Of a DNA stretch of 64,000 bases, positions 21,746 to 34,795 are shown in pieces. The stretch is taken from contig CM042011.1 in assembly GCA_023525715.1 (NCBI GenBank), positions 57,798,854-57,862,853 of the forward strand. The letters are read 5' to 3'. This DNA comes from Cichorium intybus (taxonomy: Eukaryota > Streptophyta > Magnoliopsida > Asterales > Asteraceae). The notes under the pieces were generated by a model, which did no database searches, was not told the DNA's origin, and was given only the letters and a program-made list of their open reading frames with translations. The number at the start of each line of letters is the position of its first letter. Positions within the stretch are counted from its first letter, which is position 1. Made by a program: the position numbers and the translations under genes.

Positions 21746-24421
21746 TGTGACATCCGCCTAAAATGGATTCGGGTCAACCTAACCCAATTGGAAATTTAAT
21801 AAACCCTACTCGAGCTTTCTTGACGCTAATAGGATCAAAACCCTTACACTACGATATAAATTGACGTTAATAGCAATATAGCACAGTATAACGTTATAAC
21901 TATAATCAAATTAAATTATGATACCATATTAAAATCAAATCATAGTATGATGCTCTAATTAAATTAAAAGAGTCAAACTTGAATGCTATAATTAAACTTC
22001 AAATCAAAGTAGATTGTTATAATCAAATAATAACCTATTTTTTATAAAACTCTACATTAAATTTTATAAAATTCTTATATTAATTAGTGTATTACATAGA
22101 GATGCTTGTGCTAGTGGGAAATTATGAAGACCACCAAAAGTCAAAAGTTATTCCCATGGTCTCCCACTCACACCTCTCATCATATTTCCTTTCATTTTTC
22201 TCCCAACACATTATTCTCATCACCACTCAAACCCTCTCTATTCTTTCTCTCACTCTCAATCTCGAAATTCTTCTAAGAAATATCAATTTTCCAGCCAAGA
22301 ACAATATCTCATACTCAAATCTTCATCCCTTTTGAAGCATTCATCAAGGTATGTTGTTAAAAGTTTCAAATTCATACATGAAACAAATTAAATCCACCAA
22401 ACTATCTAAAACTCATTTTATGCATAAACCTGATTTTTCTCAGGATGCCATCAATAAAATAAGAAGTTCTGGAAATATTCAGAAAATAACTTATTTTTAT
22501 TGAATTACTATAATTATTGCAATAAAAGAGGGCAATAATTCACATAAAATACTTTTTGCAGTCAATAAATTCTGGGAAATTATTGGAACAACCCATATAT
22601 TGAGTAAAGTGGATTTATAAAGTTTCATGCATTTATATTACTGTTTGATGCTTATTTTGTATTTTATTTTGTTGTAGATAAATAAATTGCAAAATATAGT
22701 TATGTATGTTAAAAACTATATTTTATATTTTTTTGCACCTTATTAACATTTTAAAGACTCCATGACAAAATTTTACAGATTTTTGTAAGAATGTTTGCTT
22801 ATTGTTTCTGATTTAATGATTATTTAATGGTTTAAATTGATAATAAATAGCTACACATGTCCAAAAATTATAAAACCTTATCAGAATATCATATATAACA
22901 TGTTAATCATAAATAAAAATTCTAATGAATTTATCTTAATATTTTCCTATTATTTATGATTTTAGTGATTAGTTAATAATGAAAAACATAAGAAATACTT
23001 CCCTTAGTCCACAATATCCAAAATATTTACAGTAGGCTCAATATAATGTTAGAAAACTATGGTTAATTTTCCAGAATTTTTGGGAATCATTTATTATTTT
23101 TCCCGAATTTTGTTGTGGTTTAATTATTAAAATACTAAAGCAGTTAAGAAAAATATGAAAATTTTACAGTAATTACTATTTTATGAAATAATGATTTTCT
23201 GAAAATTTCAAAATGTTTCATTACTGTTTAGTATTTAAAAGCATTTTCCTAAATATCTAAGCATGTAAAAATGCATTTTTAATGATTATTTCATATAAAT
23301 AATTGTTTATAATATATAAAATCTGTAAATACTTATAATTTGACTAGTTATTATTTTAATAAGAAATTATTAAAATCTTGCCTAAAGTGAAAATATAAAT
23401 TAATTAAGCAAAGTAATTAATTCAATTTAAAATTCACTTAAGATATAAATACATTAATATTCAAAACAAAATTTGGATAATTGTTAATTCATCTAATATA
23501 AGAATATGTGTCTAATTATTCTTATTAATACTATATTCCCATTTATCGATTCCTAAACCAAAACTATTAATTATAATAGGTTCCACGTCGTTTTGACCCG
23601 AGCCGTCTATCGTACAACACGCATATTCCGTTTAGACTAATGTGAGTAATCTACCCCATATTTTATAATTTTCAATACTTTTGGGGTGTATCATGTGGTT
23701 TTAATATGTTCCAACTTCATTTTATTATTTTTTCACCATTGAGACATTGTTGGGACATTTATATGTGAATCATTATTTGTATAATTATTGTTTGTTTACG
23801 CTACATGTACTTGTAGTGCATTACCATTTTTAGTCTAATCTCCATGACTATGCCCGTATTCTTGAGGTACGTTATGGACAATAATAGCGCTATTGGGTTG
23901 ACCATCCCGCCTTGGGACGCTAAGGTGATTGATCGCACGTGGTTGAGTGTGTATGATGATTAGATGCTCCATCCTATATATATACATATATGTGTATATA
24001 TAGGGTGAGGACTTATTGTTGTTGTTATCATTTGTTAATCAATTTTTGATTTATAAACTGTTATCTCAATAACACTTGCTTGCCAACTTCAAAAGAAAAC
24101 AAATTTCAAATTATTCAAACTCACAATTTTCTCTAATAAAACTAGATTACTCACCAACTCTTGTAGTTGACCTGTTTTTACCCATGATGCAGATTTGAAG
24201 AATGAAGTTGATGAAAAGTAGGGTTTACCTTAGAAACCCACAAGACTATTTAAATTTGATGTAATAAATGTTATTGTATTTTGATTTGTATTTGTATGTT
24301 GTGGATCTTGTTTGCATACTTAGTACTTAATTGAATCTAATCATATTATAACCTAGTTGTCATGAGACTTTGAACAATATATCACGCCTTGATCGATTCC
24401 GCCAAGGATCGGGGTGTGACA
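21746..24421 (+). repeat. 5' LTR of element C
   Basis: 2,676 bp, very AT-rich. A long AT dyad of about 30 bp around CCTATATATATACATATATG lies near 23972-24005. No GC-rich palindrome array of the kind in the other LTRs is seen. The ORF at 22087-22335 is repeated in the 3' LTR (30170-30418) and I do not regard it as a gene. Confidence 0.94.
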
Positions 24422-24424
24422 GAT

Positions 24425-25250
24425 TGGTATCAGAGCCCTTGACTATAGGGAATTAGGTTAATTGCCTTGACCTAGTCTATAGCCTCTAGGGTCCTCTCGT
24501 ATGCTAGTTTATAAAATGCACACACAACTGCATGTAATTCGCACTTAGAAAATCCTAGGAATACCTTTGTGTGCTAATTGCTCCCTTATGTGCTTACGTA
24601 TTATTCCCGACACTTATATGTGTGCATACACTTGTGAATTTTCTCCTCTTTCTCTTAAAATCACACACATACTCATATGGTTTCAAAATAAAAAATTTAT
24701 ATACATATATATTCCTTAGAGCTCATAGGAAATTAAAAGTCATCCACTCTAGTTGGGTAGGATCAAAGTAATGGACGCGTAGTAACTGGAAGGGGGAGGT
24801 GCCGGTAGCCCGAAAGTCCTGACTAGGTAAGCATTCGTATACATCCCAATGAACCGAGGGACCAGTTTGCTTACCTGGGGACCAAAGGCGAGAGTTCCCA
24901 AACCTATAGGCCAAAGCGCGGCATTCACATTACTTTTGAGCCATCAAAATACCCGACCTTATCAAACGTATCCGAAAGGATACACTCCAAAATGGCCAAC
25001 TCATTGGACTATTAAGTTCCCTAATGGGCCTTGAAGTGGGAAAAACATGTGAAAACTTAGTATTGTGGGGGCCCACGCAATTGCTACATGCTTTACATTT
25101 AGTACCCATGGAAAGCCCAAAAGGTGCCCAACACTCCTAACCATGGCCCAACAAGTGTTTTACAATCATTTTACCCAACAATGTCTACAAACTTAATTTC
25201 CATAATCAATTTACAAATAACTCACAAGTCCATATGCGTGTTTCTCATAG
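24425..25250 (+). promoter_or_regulatory. Primer site and leader of element C
   Basis: TGGTATCAGAGCCC at 24425-24438 is the initiator tRNA-Met primer site, 3 bp after the LTR. About 810 bp of leader follows before the gag ATG at 25251. I see no other feature in it. Confidence 0.88.
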
Positions 25251-26456
25251 ATGGCATTACGACCCCCATACGCTGCTCGTAACAACCGAAGGCTAGCCGC
25301 CCTTATCGCTAAGGAGGTAGCAAATGTCATCCCAACAATTGCAACCCATCTTCAAACTCTTCAGCCGCAAGCTCCAGCAACCACTCATCGTTGCTCGTTT
25401 AAGCACTTTCGTAGCTGTAATCCGCCTTACTTCAAAGGCATAGATGGTGCCACCGCACTCGTTACATGGATCGAAGAAATGGAGAGTACTTTCATCCATA
25501 GCGAGTGCCCTGAGGACCTGATGGTCCGTCACGCTACAGGGTGCCTCCAAGGTCATGCTCTCTCATGGTGGAACCTAGAAAAACGGGCAAAAGGAGAGGC
25601 TGTTGCCTTGGGAATGACCTGGTCAAAACTAAAGGAACGCATGATAGAGAAGTTCTGCCCGAACAGCGAATTGCAAACTCTCGAGGAGGAATTCTGGAAT
25701 CTGAAACAGGTGGGAGGAGACAACGCGACCTACACTAATAGATTCTATGATCTTTCAAGACTCCTACCTCACATGGTTCAACCTATGAAAACTGCAATAC
25801 GCCGCTACATCAAAGGGTTACCGCGCCAGATCCGTGATTCGGTGACCAGCAGCAGGCCATCTACCCTAGAATCCGCTATTGAAATAGCAGGTCAACTCAA
25901 CGAGGATAATATGAACGATGGTGTCCTCCCACGCAAGGGTTCAAAGATGACAACTGAAAAGCCGACCCTTGAGACTCCCCTAATTGTCAAGTCCGAGTCC
26001 TCACACCGACTCGACAAAAAGAAGCGGAAAAGCCATCACCACAACCATGCTGTTATTACCCCTGCTGCGCCTATCACCCAAGTCACCCAACCAAACAAAA
26101 AGCCGTATACAGGACCTCACCCCCTCTGTAACCATTGTAACTATCACCATATGTCCACCAGCCCGTGTCGCCTTTGTACGACTTGTGGTCGCTATGGCCA
26201 CTTGGCAGACACATGCCGTGCACCAAAAACTCAGCGACCATTCGCTCTACCCTCAAATCAGCAAACACAAACCCGATATCCAACTGGAACATACTTCAAC
26301 TGTGGTGACCCACCCATTTCAGAAACGCGTGTCCTAGGCTTGTCAATATCATTAACACTCAAGCCCAGACAAATCCAACAATGCAGGTTCCAGCTCTCAA
26401 AGGCCGAGCATTTGTCATTACCGCAACCCAAGCACAGACCGATAACAAGGTCGTAA
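25251..26456 (+). pseudogene. gag of element C
   Basis: 401 codons from ATG 25251. The capsid domain covers roughly residues 55-225 (Ser-Trp-Trp near 104, a Phe-Cys-Pro motif near 138, then Arg-Tyr-Ile-Lys-Gly-Leu-Pro). A CCHC knuckle, Cys-Thr-Thr-Cys-Gly-Arg-Tyr-Gly-His-Leu-Ala-Asp-Thr-Cys, lies at about residues 309-322. A second knuckle starts with Phe-Asn-Cys-Gly-Asp near codon 349 but its second half is read in another frame, so a one-base indel near 26310 breaks gag from pol. The residues beyond it are out-of-frame. In a working copy gag-pol would be one reading frame. Confidence 0.9.
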
Positions 26457-28666
26457 ATGGTACGTTTCTCATAAATGACTGCTACGCGTCAGTACTTTTT
26501 GATTCAGGTGCCGATAAAAGTTTTGTGTCTTTGGAATTTGAACCCATACTTCACACACCTCGCACGATTCTTGATGAAAACTTTACCGTAGAAGTCGCCA
26601 ATGGAAAATACATTTCACTCAATGCAGTCATCGAAGATTGCACTTTCGATTTTAGCGGTCATAAATTTTCCATCAATTTAGTTCCTATGGAACTTGGTAG
26701 TTTCGACATCATCGTGGGAATGGATTGGCTATCCCAAAACCATGCTGAAATAGTATGTTATGAGAAATTCATTCGTATTCCTCTTGCCGACGGTCAAAGT
26801 CTTCGTATTTATGGCGAGACTCATTCGAAAAAGCTTAGTCTTATGTCATGTACTCAAGCTCGATCATATCTACGTAAAGAATACATGGCTTTCTTAGCCC
26901 ATGTGGTGGAAACAAAGGTCACAGAAAAGAAGATCGAAGATATTCCGATTATACGAGACATTCCCGACATCTTTCCCGATGACGTATCTGGACTCCCTCC
27001 AGTACGTGAGCTAGAGTTCCGCATCGATCTCGTTCCTGAAGCTGCTCCCATAGCCAAGTCTCCATATCGGTTGGCTCCAACCGAGATGCAAGAATTGGCA
27101 AGTCAGATCCAAGAATTAACCGATAAGGGATTTATACGCCCTAGTACTTCACCCTGGGGAGCCCCGGTTCTCTTCATCAAAAAGAAAGATGGTTCGTTTC
27201 GTATGTGTATCGATTATCGGGAGTTAAATAAATTAACCATCAAGAACCGATATCCGTTACCTCGGATCGACGAACTTTTTGATCAGCTTCAAGGAGCTTC
27301 ATGCTTCTCAAAAATTGACCTCCGCTCGGGTTATCACCAACTTCGAGTACGGGAAGAAGACATCCCCAAAACCGCTTTCCGAACCCGCTATGGTCATTGC
27401 GAGTTCACCGTTATGCCTTTTGGCCTAACGAATGCCCCTGCCGCATTCATGGACTTGATGAATCGGGTATTTAAACCTTATCTCGACCGTTTTGTTATCG
27501 TCTTTATTGATGACATCCTCATTTACTCCAAGACAAAGGCAGACCATGAAAGACACCTTCGTCTAACTCTCCAAACATTGCAAGGAAATCAGCTCTATGC
27601 CAATTTTTCGAAATGCGAGTTTTGGTTAAATGAGGTACAATTCCTCGGTCATATTGTAAGTGACAAGGGTATTTTAGTCGATCCCGCAAAAGTTGAAGCA
27701 GTCAAGAATTGGAAAGCCTCACGTACCCCCAAGGAAATTCGGTCCTTCCTCGGTTTAGCTGGCTATTACCGGCGTTTCATTTCAAATTTCTCAAAGATCG
27801 CTTTACCGCTTACTTCTCTCACTTGCAAGGGTACGCCATTTGATTGGGGACCCAAGCAGGAAGACGCTTTCCAAACCCTTAAACAAAGATTGTGTGACGC
27901 TCCGATTCTTACACTCCCAGAAGGATCCGAAGATTTCGTGGTATACTGCGATGCCTCCAATCTCGGTCTATGTTGTGTTTTGATGCAAAGGGGAAAGGTT
28001 ATAGCTTACGCATCGCGACAACTCAAAATCCACGAAAGGAATTATACGACTCATGATTTGGAGCTCGGTGCCGTGGTTTTTGCTCTTAAAATTTGGAGGC
28101 ATTACCTTTACGGCACTAAATGCGTAATTTTCACCGACCACAAGAGCTTGCAACATATTTTTAATCAAAAGGAACTCAATATGAGACAAACACGATGGGT
28201 CGAACTCCTAAATGATTACGAGTGTGAAATACGCTATCATCCGGGCAAGGCAAACGTGGTAGCCGACGCGTTAAGCCGAAAAGAACATGCCAAAGCATTT
28301 CATCTAATATGTTCTCCTATCTTGTCCAATCTCAATGACCGAATTCGAGGAGCCCAACACTCGGCAATTACCGAAAATGACATGCCCACGGGAATTGATG
28401 GGGAGTTGGAAAGTAAATCTGATGGTATTTTCTATTATCAAGATCACATCTGGATCCCAGATCGCGACAATCTTCGTACCTTCCTGATGGAAGAAATCCA
28501 TAAAACTCGATATTCCATTCATCCTGGTGCTGACAAGATGTATCATGGCCTGAGAACCAATTATTGGTGGTCGGGAATGAAAAAGGATATTGCTTTAAAT
28601 GTCTTACATGTTCCAGAGTCAAAGCAGAACATCAACGACCCTCTGGACTATTGGTCCAACCGGTAA
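26381..28666 (+). pseudogene. Protease-RT-RNase H of element C
   Basis: 761 codons. The aspartic protease begins near residue 37 (Leu-Phe-Asp-Ser-Gly-Ala) with a Gly-Met-Asp-Trp-Leu segment near 113. RT includes Ser-Pro-Trp-Gly-Ala-Pro near 258, Cys-Ile-Asp-Tyr-Arg-Glu near 276 and the catalytic Phe-Ile-Asp-Asp motif near 375. RNase H has Tyr-Cys-Asp-Ala-Ser near 521, His-Asp-Leu-Glu near 558 and Thr-Asp-His-Lys-Ser near 585, so all catalytic residues look intact. The frame shifts within the integrase zinc region at about 28595, and residues after that are out-of-frame. The true polyprotein continues into the 28564 ORF. Confidence 0.93.
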
Positions 28667-29763
28667 TCCCCGAGTGGAAATGGGAAGCGATCGCCATGGA
28701 TTTCGTAACCAACCTTCCCCGTACCACCAAGGGACACGACAGGATTTGGGTAATCATTGACCGTTTGACCAAATCCGCTCATTTCCTTCCCATCCGTGAA
28801 CATTTCAATGTCGAACAACTTGCTCGGATTTACATCGACGAGATAGTTAGTCGGCATGGCATCCCTCTCAGCATCATTTCAGATCGTGATGGGAGATTTC
28901 TCTCTCGGTTTTGGCAATCACTTCAAGCAGCCATGGGAACCCGCCTCGATCTTAGTACCGCCTATCATCCTCAAACCGATGGTCAATCTGAGAGGACAAT
29001 TCAAACACTCGAAGATATGTTGAGGGCATGTGTCTTAGATTTCGGAGGAAACTGGGACTCTCATTTACCATTGGTGGAATTCTCCTATAATAACAGTTAT
29101 CATTCTAGCATCAAGATGCCACCATTTGAGGCATTGTATGGCCGTAAATGCCGATCTCCTATTTGCTGGCATGAAATTGGCGAGTCCCACGTGATTCGCG
29201 CAACAGTGGATTCTCCAATCGTTGGTCCTGAGCTTATCCAGGAAACAACCGACAAAATCACTCAGATTCGCAATAACCTTCTAGCAGCTCGTAGCCGACA
29301 AAAGATTTACGCCGACAAGCGACGCAAACCGCTTGAATTTACCGTGGGTGACATGGTCATGTTAAAAGTGTCCCCATGGAAAGGTGTGGTTCGATTTGGA
29401 CGCAAGGGTAAATTGGCACCACGCTATGTAGGCCCGTTCAAAATCCTGAAAAGGATCGGACCAGTAGCCTACGAGTTGGATCTACCAATAGAGCTTAATA
29501 AAGTTCACCTAGTATTTCATATAGCCAACCTCAAAAAGTGTTTAGCAGACGAGAACCTTAATGTTCCTCTCGAGGATATCCAAATCGACGAGACAATGCA
29601 ATTTATCGAGAAACCCTTGGAAATTGCCGACCGAAAGGAAAAGAAACTCAAAAGAAGTCGCATTCCCCTGGTCAAGGTCAGGTGGCAGTCAGCACGTGGA
29701 CCCGAGTATACGTGGGAGCGTGAGGATCATATGCGTACCAAATACCCACAACTTTTCTCTTAA
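28564..29763 (+). pseudogene. Integrase with chromodomain of element C
   Basis: The real sequence starts at the zinc-binding Cys-Leu-Thr-Cys near codon 13. The upstream His half lies in the previous frame. The catalytic triad is visible: Asp46, Asp107 and Glu143, the last two 35 residues apart as in retroviral integrases. An SH3-like part follows, with a Lys-Val-Ser-Pro-Trp-Lys-Gly motif near 268. The C-terminal 55 residues match a group II chromodomain ending in Trp-Glu-Arg-Glu and Tyr-Pro-Gln-Leu-Phe, the feature thought to steer insertion to heterochromatin. Stop TAA at 29761-29763. No internal stop. Confidence 0.93.
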
Positions 29764-29813
29764 GGTACTCTCTTCTTAAATTTCGGGACAAAATTTCCTA
29801 AAGTAGGGGAGAA

Positions 29814-32515
29814 TGTGACATCCGCCTAAAATGGATTCGGGTCAACCCAACCCAATTGGAAATTTAATAAACCCTACTTGAGCTTTCTTGACGCTAATAG
29901 GATCAAAACCCTTACATTACGATATAAATTGACGTTAATAGCAATATAGCACAGTATAACGTTATAACTATAATCAAATTAAATTATGATACCATATTAA
30001 AATCAAATCATTGTATGATGCTCTAATTAAATTAAAAGAGTCAAACTTGAATGCTATAATTAAACTTCAAATCAAAGTAGATTGTTATAATCAAATAATA
30101 ACCTATTTTTTATAAAACTCTATTTTTATAAACTCTACATTAAATTTTATAAAATTCTTATATTAATTAGTGTATTACATAGAGATGCTTGTGCTAGTGG
30201 GAAATTATGAAGACCACCAAAAGTCAAAAGTTATTCCCATGGTCTCCCACTCACACCTCTCATCATCTTTCCTTTCATTTTTCTCCCAACACATTATTCT
30301 CATCACCACTCAAACCCTCTCTATTCTTTCTCTCACTCTCAATCTCGAAATTCTTCTAAGAAATATCAATTTTCCAGCCAAGAACAATCTCTCATACTCA
30401 AATCTTCATCCCTTTTGAAGCATTCATCAATGTATGTTGTTAAAAGTTTCAAATTCATACATGAAACAAATTAAATCCACCAAACTATCTAAAACTCATT
30501 TTATGCATAAACATGATTTTTCTCAGGATCCCATCAATAAAATAAGAAGTTCTGGAAATTTTCAGAAAATAACTTATTTTTATTGAATTACTATAATTAT
30601 TGCAATAAAAGAGGGCAATAATTCACATCAAATACTTTTTGCAGTCAATAAATTCTGGGAAATTTTTGGAACAACCCATATATTGAGTAAAGTGGATTTA
30701 TAAAAGTTCATGCATTTATATTATGGTTTGATGCTTATTTTATATTTTATTTTGTTGTAGATAAATAAATTGCAAAATATAGTTATGTATGTTAAAAACT
30801 AGATTTTATATTTTTTATACCTTATTAACATTTTAAAGACTCCATGACAAAATTTACAGATTTTTTTAAGAAGGTTTGCTAATTATATTTGATTTAATGA
30901 TTATTTAATGTTTTAAATTGATAATAAATAGCTATACATGTCCAAAAATTATAAACCCTTATCCGAATATCATATATAACATGTTAATCATAAATAAAAA
31001 TTCTAATGAATTTCTCTTAATATTTTCCTATTATTTATGATTTTAGTGATTAGTTAATAATGAAAAACATACGAAATACTTCCCTTAGTCCAAAATGTCC
31101 AAACTATTTACAGTAGGCTCAATATAATGTTAGAAAACTATGGTTAATTTTCCAGAATTTGTGGGAATCATTTATTATATTTCCCGAATTTTGTTGTGGT
31201 TTAATTATTAAAATACTAAATAAATACTATAGCAGTTAAGAAAAATATGACAATTTTACAGTAATTACTATTTTATGAAATAATGATTTTCGGAAATTTT
31301 CAAAATGTTTAATTACAGTTTAGTATTTAAAAGCATTTTCCTAAATATCTAAGCATGTAAAAATGCATTTTTAATGATTATTTCATATAAATAATTGTTT
31401 ATAATATATAAAATCTGTAAATACTTATAATTTGATTAGTTATTATTTTAATAAGAAATTATTAAAATCTTGCCTAAAGTGAAAATATAAATTAATTAAG
31501 CAAAATAATTAATTCAATTTAAAATTCACTTAAGATATAAATACATTAATATTCAAAACAAAATTTGGATAATTGTTAATTCATCTAATATAAGAATATG
31601 TGTCTAATTATTCTTATTAATACTATATTCCCATTTATCGATTCCTAAACCAAAACTATTAATTATAATAGGTTCCACGTCGTTTTGACCCGAGCCGTCT
31701 ATCGTACAACACGCATATTCCGTTTGGACTAATGTGAGTAATCTACCCCATATTTTATAATTTTCAATACTTTTGGGGTGTATCATGTGGTTTTAATATG
31801 TTCCAACTTCATTTTATTATTTTTTCACCATTGAGACATTGTTGGGACATTTATATGTGAATCATTATTTGTATAATTATTGTTTGTTTACGCTACATGT
31901 ACTTGTAGTGCATTACCATTTTTAGTCTAATCTCCATGACTATGCCCGTATTCTTGAGGTACGTTATGGACAATAATAGCGCTATTGGGTTGACCACCCC
32001 GCCTTGGGACGCTAAGGTGATTGATCGCACGTGGTTGAGTGTGTATGATGATTAGATGCTCCATCCTATATATATATACATATATATGTATATACAGGGT
32101 GAGGACTTATTGTTGTTGTTATCATTTGTTAATCAATTTTTGATTTATAAACTGTTATCTCAATAACACTTGCTTGCCAACTTTAAAAGAAAACAAATTT
32201 CAAATTATTCAAACTCACAATTTTCTTTAATAAAACTAGATTACTCACCAACTCTCGTAGTTGACCTGTTTTTACCCATGATGCAGATTTGAAGAATGAA
32301 GTTGGTGAAAAGTAGGGTTTACCTTAGAAACCCACAAGACTATTTAAATTTGATGTAATAAATGTTATTGTATTTTGATTTGTATTTGTATGTTGTGGAT
32401 CTTGTTTGCATACTTAGTACTTAATTGAATCTAATCATATTATAACCTAGTTGTCATGAGACTTTGAACAATATATCACGCCTTGATCGATTCCGCCAAG
32501 GATCGGGGTGTGACA
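29814..32515 (+). repeat. 3' LTR of element C
   Basis: 2,702 bp, matching 21746-24421 with scattered substitutions. A small duplication near 30120-30135 (TTTTTATAAACTC-type) accounts for much of the extra length. Preceded by a purine tract at about 29800-29813. Confidence 0.94.
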
Positions 32516-32520
32516 TGTGC

Positions 32521-33270
32521 CCCCTCCACTTGTCTTGACTACCGCCGTGTTCACTGTTGCGCTACAACTCTAAAACGCGAAATCAAGGACCTTCTTGTTC
32601 GTATTTGTACATGTGATACCAAGAACCAACCAAGCGATTTACCGTCCATAGGGTTAACTCTTTCTCCCTTGTTCTAAATAATTTTGTACAACGGGGACGT
32701 TGTACGGTTTTAAGTGTGGGGTGTGGACGGTCGAAAGAGTATGTAATTGTGATTGTTTATAGCATTAGTATTTTTCGAGAAATACTATGTAGTTGTAATC
32801 ATGCTATTAGTTTAGTCAAATGAGTTGAGTTTTATGAGTTTAGAAGATTGGACTGTTTTAGGATTGGAATTTAGGAAGGAACTGTTAATCTGTGGCCTTT
32901 GTTGTTCGAGCCAGTAGGTCTAAAATGGGTGGGCCTTATGCACCTTGCCACCTAAGATCATCTGGTCTGGGATGGTATTTCTGAAAGCTCGCTACACGGA
33001 CAACATCGAAAGTCATGGACAATTCTTTAATGGCCTTTAGAATCTGAATAAGTACGTACACTTCATTGTGGACAGAAAATTTGTAATCAAGGGTTCTCTA
33101 GAAAGCCATGAATTACAAAGAACATTCTGATTATGTTTTCACGAACTATTTCACTCTAACTCATATGGCAATAAGCTTTGAAACTGAACACAGTCAAAAA
33201 TTGTTTGAGTCTTATTTAAAATCTCTTAAAAACTCTCTTGCTTGGGGACAAGCAAGGCACAAGTGTGGGG
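32521..33270 (+). other. Athila 3' untranslated region
   Basis: Resumes the Athila sequence after element C. It contains TTAAGTGTGGGGTGTGG near 32711 and, at the end, AAGCAAGGCACAAGTGTGGG (33250-33269), the polypurine-type run that precedes Athila 3' LTRs. No gene is seen; the ORF at 32483-32677 only spans the junction. Confidence 0.65.
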
Positions 33271-34257
33271 TGTTTGACAACGCCTAGTAATATCACATAT
33301 TTTAGTAGTTGTTGAGCCTTATTCTTAGTGAAATTATATCATATACATCATGGTATTCTCACTTTTCGTGCCAGCACTTGTTTGGAAAAAAATAATGAAA
33401 ACAGGGACCAAAAGAATGCAATTTGGAAGAATTGTGAAGATCAAGGCAAAATCAGGAAAAGACGTACGCGTGCCGCGGAAATCACAAAGGCGCGACGCGG
33501 TGATGAGGCGGTGGAAAACATTCAAATGCCGAAAAAACGGGGATAAGCCAACACGCGCGACGCGGGATTCACTTATGCGTGGTGCGGTCTCGAGATTTTT
33601 GCAACTATAAATAGAGGCTTTTAGGTCGAAAAAAACTAGCGAAGACCTGGTGTAAAATCGACCCCCAAGGCTCTTTGACTCCGAGATTTAGCTTCAGAAA
33701 CCTTATTTTGGTAATTTTATGTTTTTAGCTTTAATTTTCAATTAGTTAAATAGTTAGTGATAATTGGCTAGTGTCTTTGGAAGTGACAACCATTGGCATT
33801 AAGTCTTTGTTTCTGATTTTGGATAGTTGTTTACTGTTTTGGAACATTTAGATCTGAGTTGGTTAATGAAAATCATTTGGTTTATGTTATTTGCTTGGTT
33901 TTTCGGTGTTTATGCCTGTGAATGAATTTTTGAGTAATTGGATTGTGTTTGATTTTTGGGTTGCCTTTGATTGCTTCTGAATTGGAGATGTACCTCTGAT
34001 TTCAGTAGGTAACAAGGTTTAGTTAGTAGCTTAGTTTAGTTAATGCTTGTTTGGATTATTGGATTTTATGCTCTTTAGGGTTTAGTTGTCAAAAATTAGG
34101 AATTAGGTCCTCTGACTGTAGCGTGACACTACAGTTGGCAATCTGTCACCTGTCTCGACCACGTAACTCCTGTGGATCGACCCTGACTTCCACTGTGCTA
34201 AGTGAGAGTGTTAGGTATTTTCTTATTTTTGACCACAGGACGACCGCTGCGATGTCA
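33271..34257 (+). repeat. Athila 3' LTR
   Basis: Starts TGTTTGACAACGCC directly after the purine run. TATAAATA is at 33606-33613. GC-rich dyads (GGCGCGACGCGG, ACGCGCGACGCGG) lie upstream of it between 33470 and 33595. A CTCCTGTGGATCGACCCTGA block near 34166-34185 resembles the end of Athila LTRs. The right end at ...GATGTCA is a best guess, since the partner LTR is missing and no duplication can be tested. Confidence 0.65.
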
Positions 34258-34401
34258 ACTTCACTAGTCGGACTTTCAACACGAATATCATCGTGTACTT
34301 CATATTACTTCTACACCTTTTCAGAAGTAACAACGTATACAATCATCCATCATAAAGCAACCCCAAAAGAACACGTCTTGCTAATCTTCATCAAATTTCC
34401 A

Positions 34402-34600
34402 CCCACCTAGTCATGTCTACCAACACAATTCAAAAGCACAATTAATAGTCTTTCATCAACTCCGTATTGTCTTCCGAGTGGATTTTTGACAACCTTTTCA
34501 CCCACCTAGTCATGTCTACCAACACAATTCAAAAGCACAATTAATAGTCTTTCATCAACTCCGTATTATATTCAGAGTAGATTTTTGACAACCTCTACTC
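34402..34600. repeat. 99-bp tandem duplication
   Basis: CCCACCTAGTCATGTCTACC occurs at 34402 and again at 34501, and the following about 80 bp are repeated with a few changes at the end of the unit. Two copies only. Confidence 0.9.
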
Positions 34601-34716
34601 GATCCACTTAAGCACACTCACTTATTCTAAAAATTCTTTCGGAATAAATTAACCAACTTATCACTAACACCATATCATTTCAAATCAACAAGCTTCAAAA
34701 ATTCAAAATCCTGAAA

Positions 34717-34718
<2 letters not shown>

Positions 34719-34792
<74 letters not shown>
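34719..34792. repeat. (AT)n microsatellite
   Basis: About 74 bp of pure TA repeat inside the presumed LTR of element F. Confidence 0.97.

Positions 34793-34795
<3 letters not shown>

Larger units (their letters stand above)
21741..32520 (+). mobile_element. Element C: chromovirus with recognisable gag-pol
   Basis: LTRs at 21746-24421 and 29814-32515 (TGTGACATCC to GGGGTGTGACA). The duplication TGTGC is at 21741-21745 and 32516-32520. The primer site is at 24425 and the polypurine tract AAAGTAGGGGAGAA at about 29800-29813. The interior has gag, protease, RT, RNase H, integrase and a chromodomain in order, split by two frameshifts. LTR differences are visible throughout but modest, so it is younger than the outer element and the Athila it landed in. 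Confidence 0.95.
16375..34257 (+). mobile_element. Athila-lineage Ty3/Gypsy element, 5'-truncated
   Basis: Recognised from an Athila-type gag, the lineage-typical Asp-Leu-Gly-Ala-Ser protease, a CTTTTTGGGAGGCAACCCA block (about 18896-18914) that is common in plant Athila/Tat elements, an Athila ORF1/env-like protein, and an AAGTGTGGGG polypurine tract before a 3' LTR. Missing are the 5' LTR, the primer site and the whole RT-RNase H-integrase region. A full chromovirus (21746-32515) is inserted in the 3' untranslated part. The copy cannot move by itself. Confidence 0.85.

Noticed and set aside
22087..22335. 82-codon ORF repeated at 30170-30418
   Set aside because: Lies within both LTRs of element C and shows no domain; duplicated because the LTR is duplicated.
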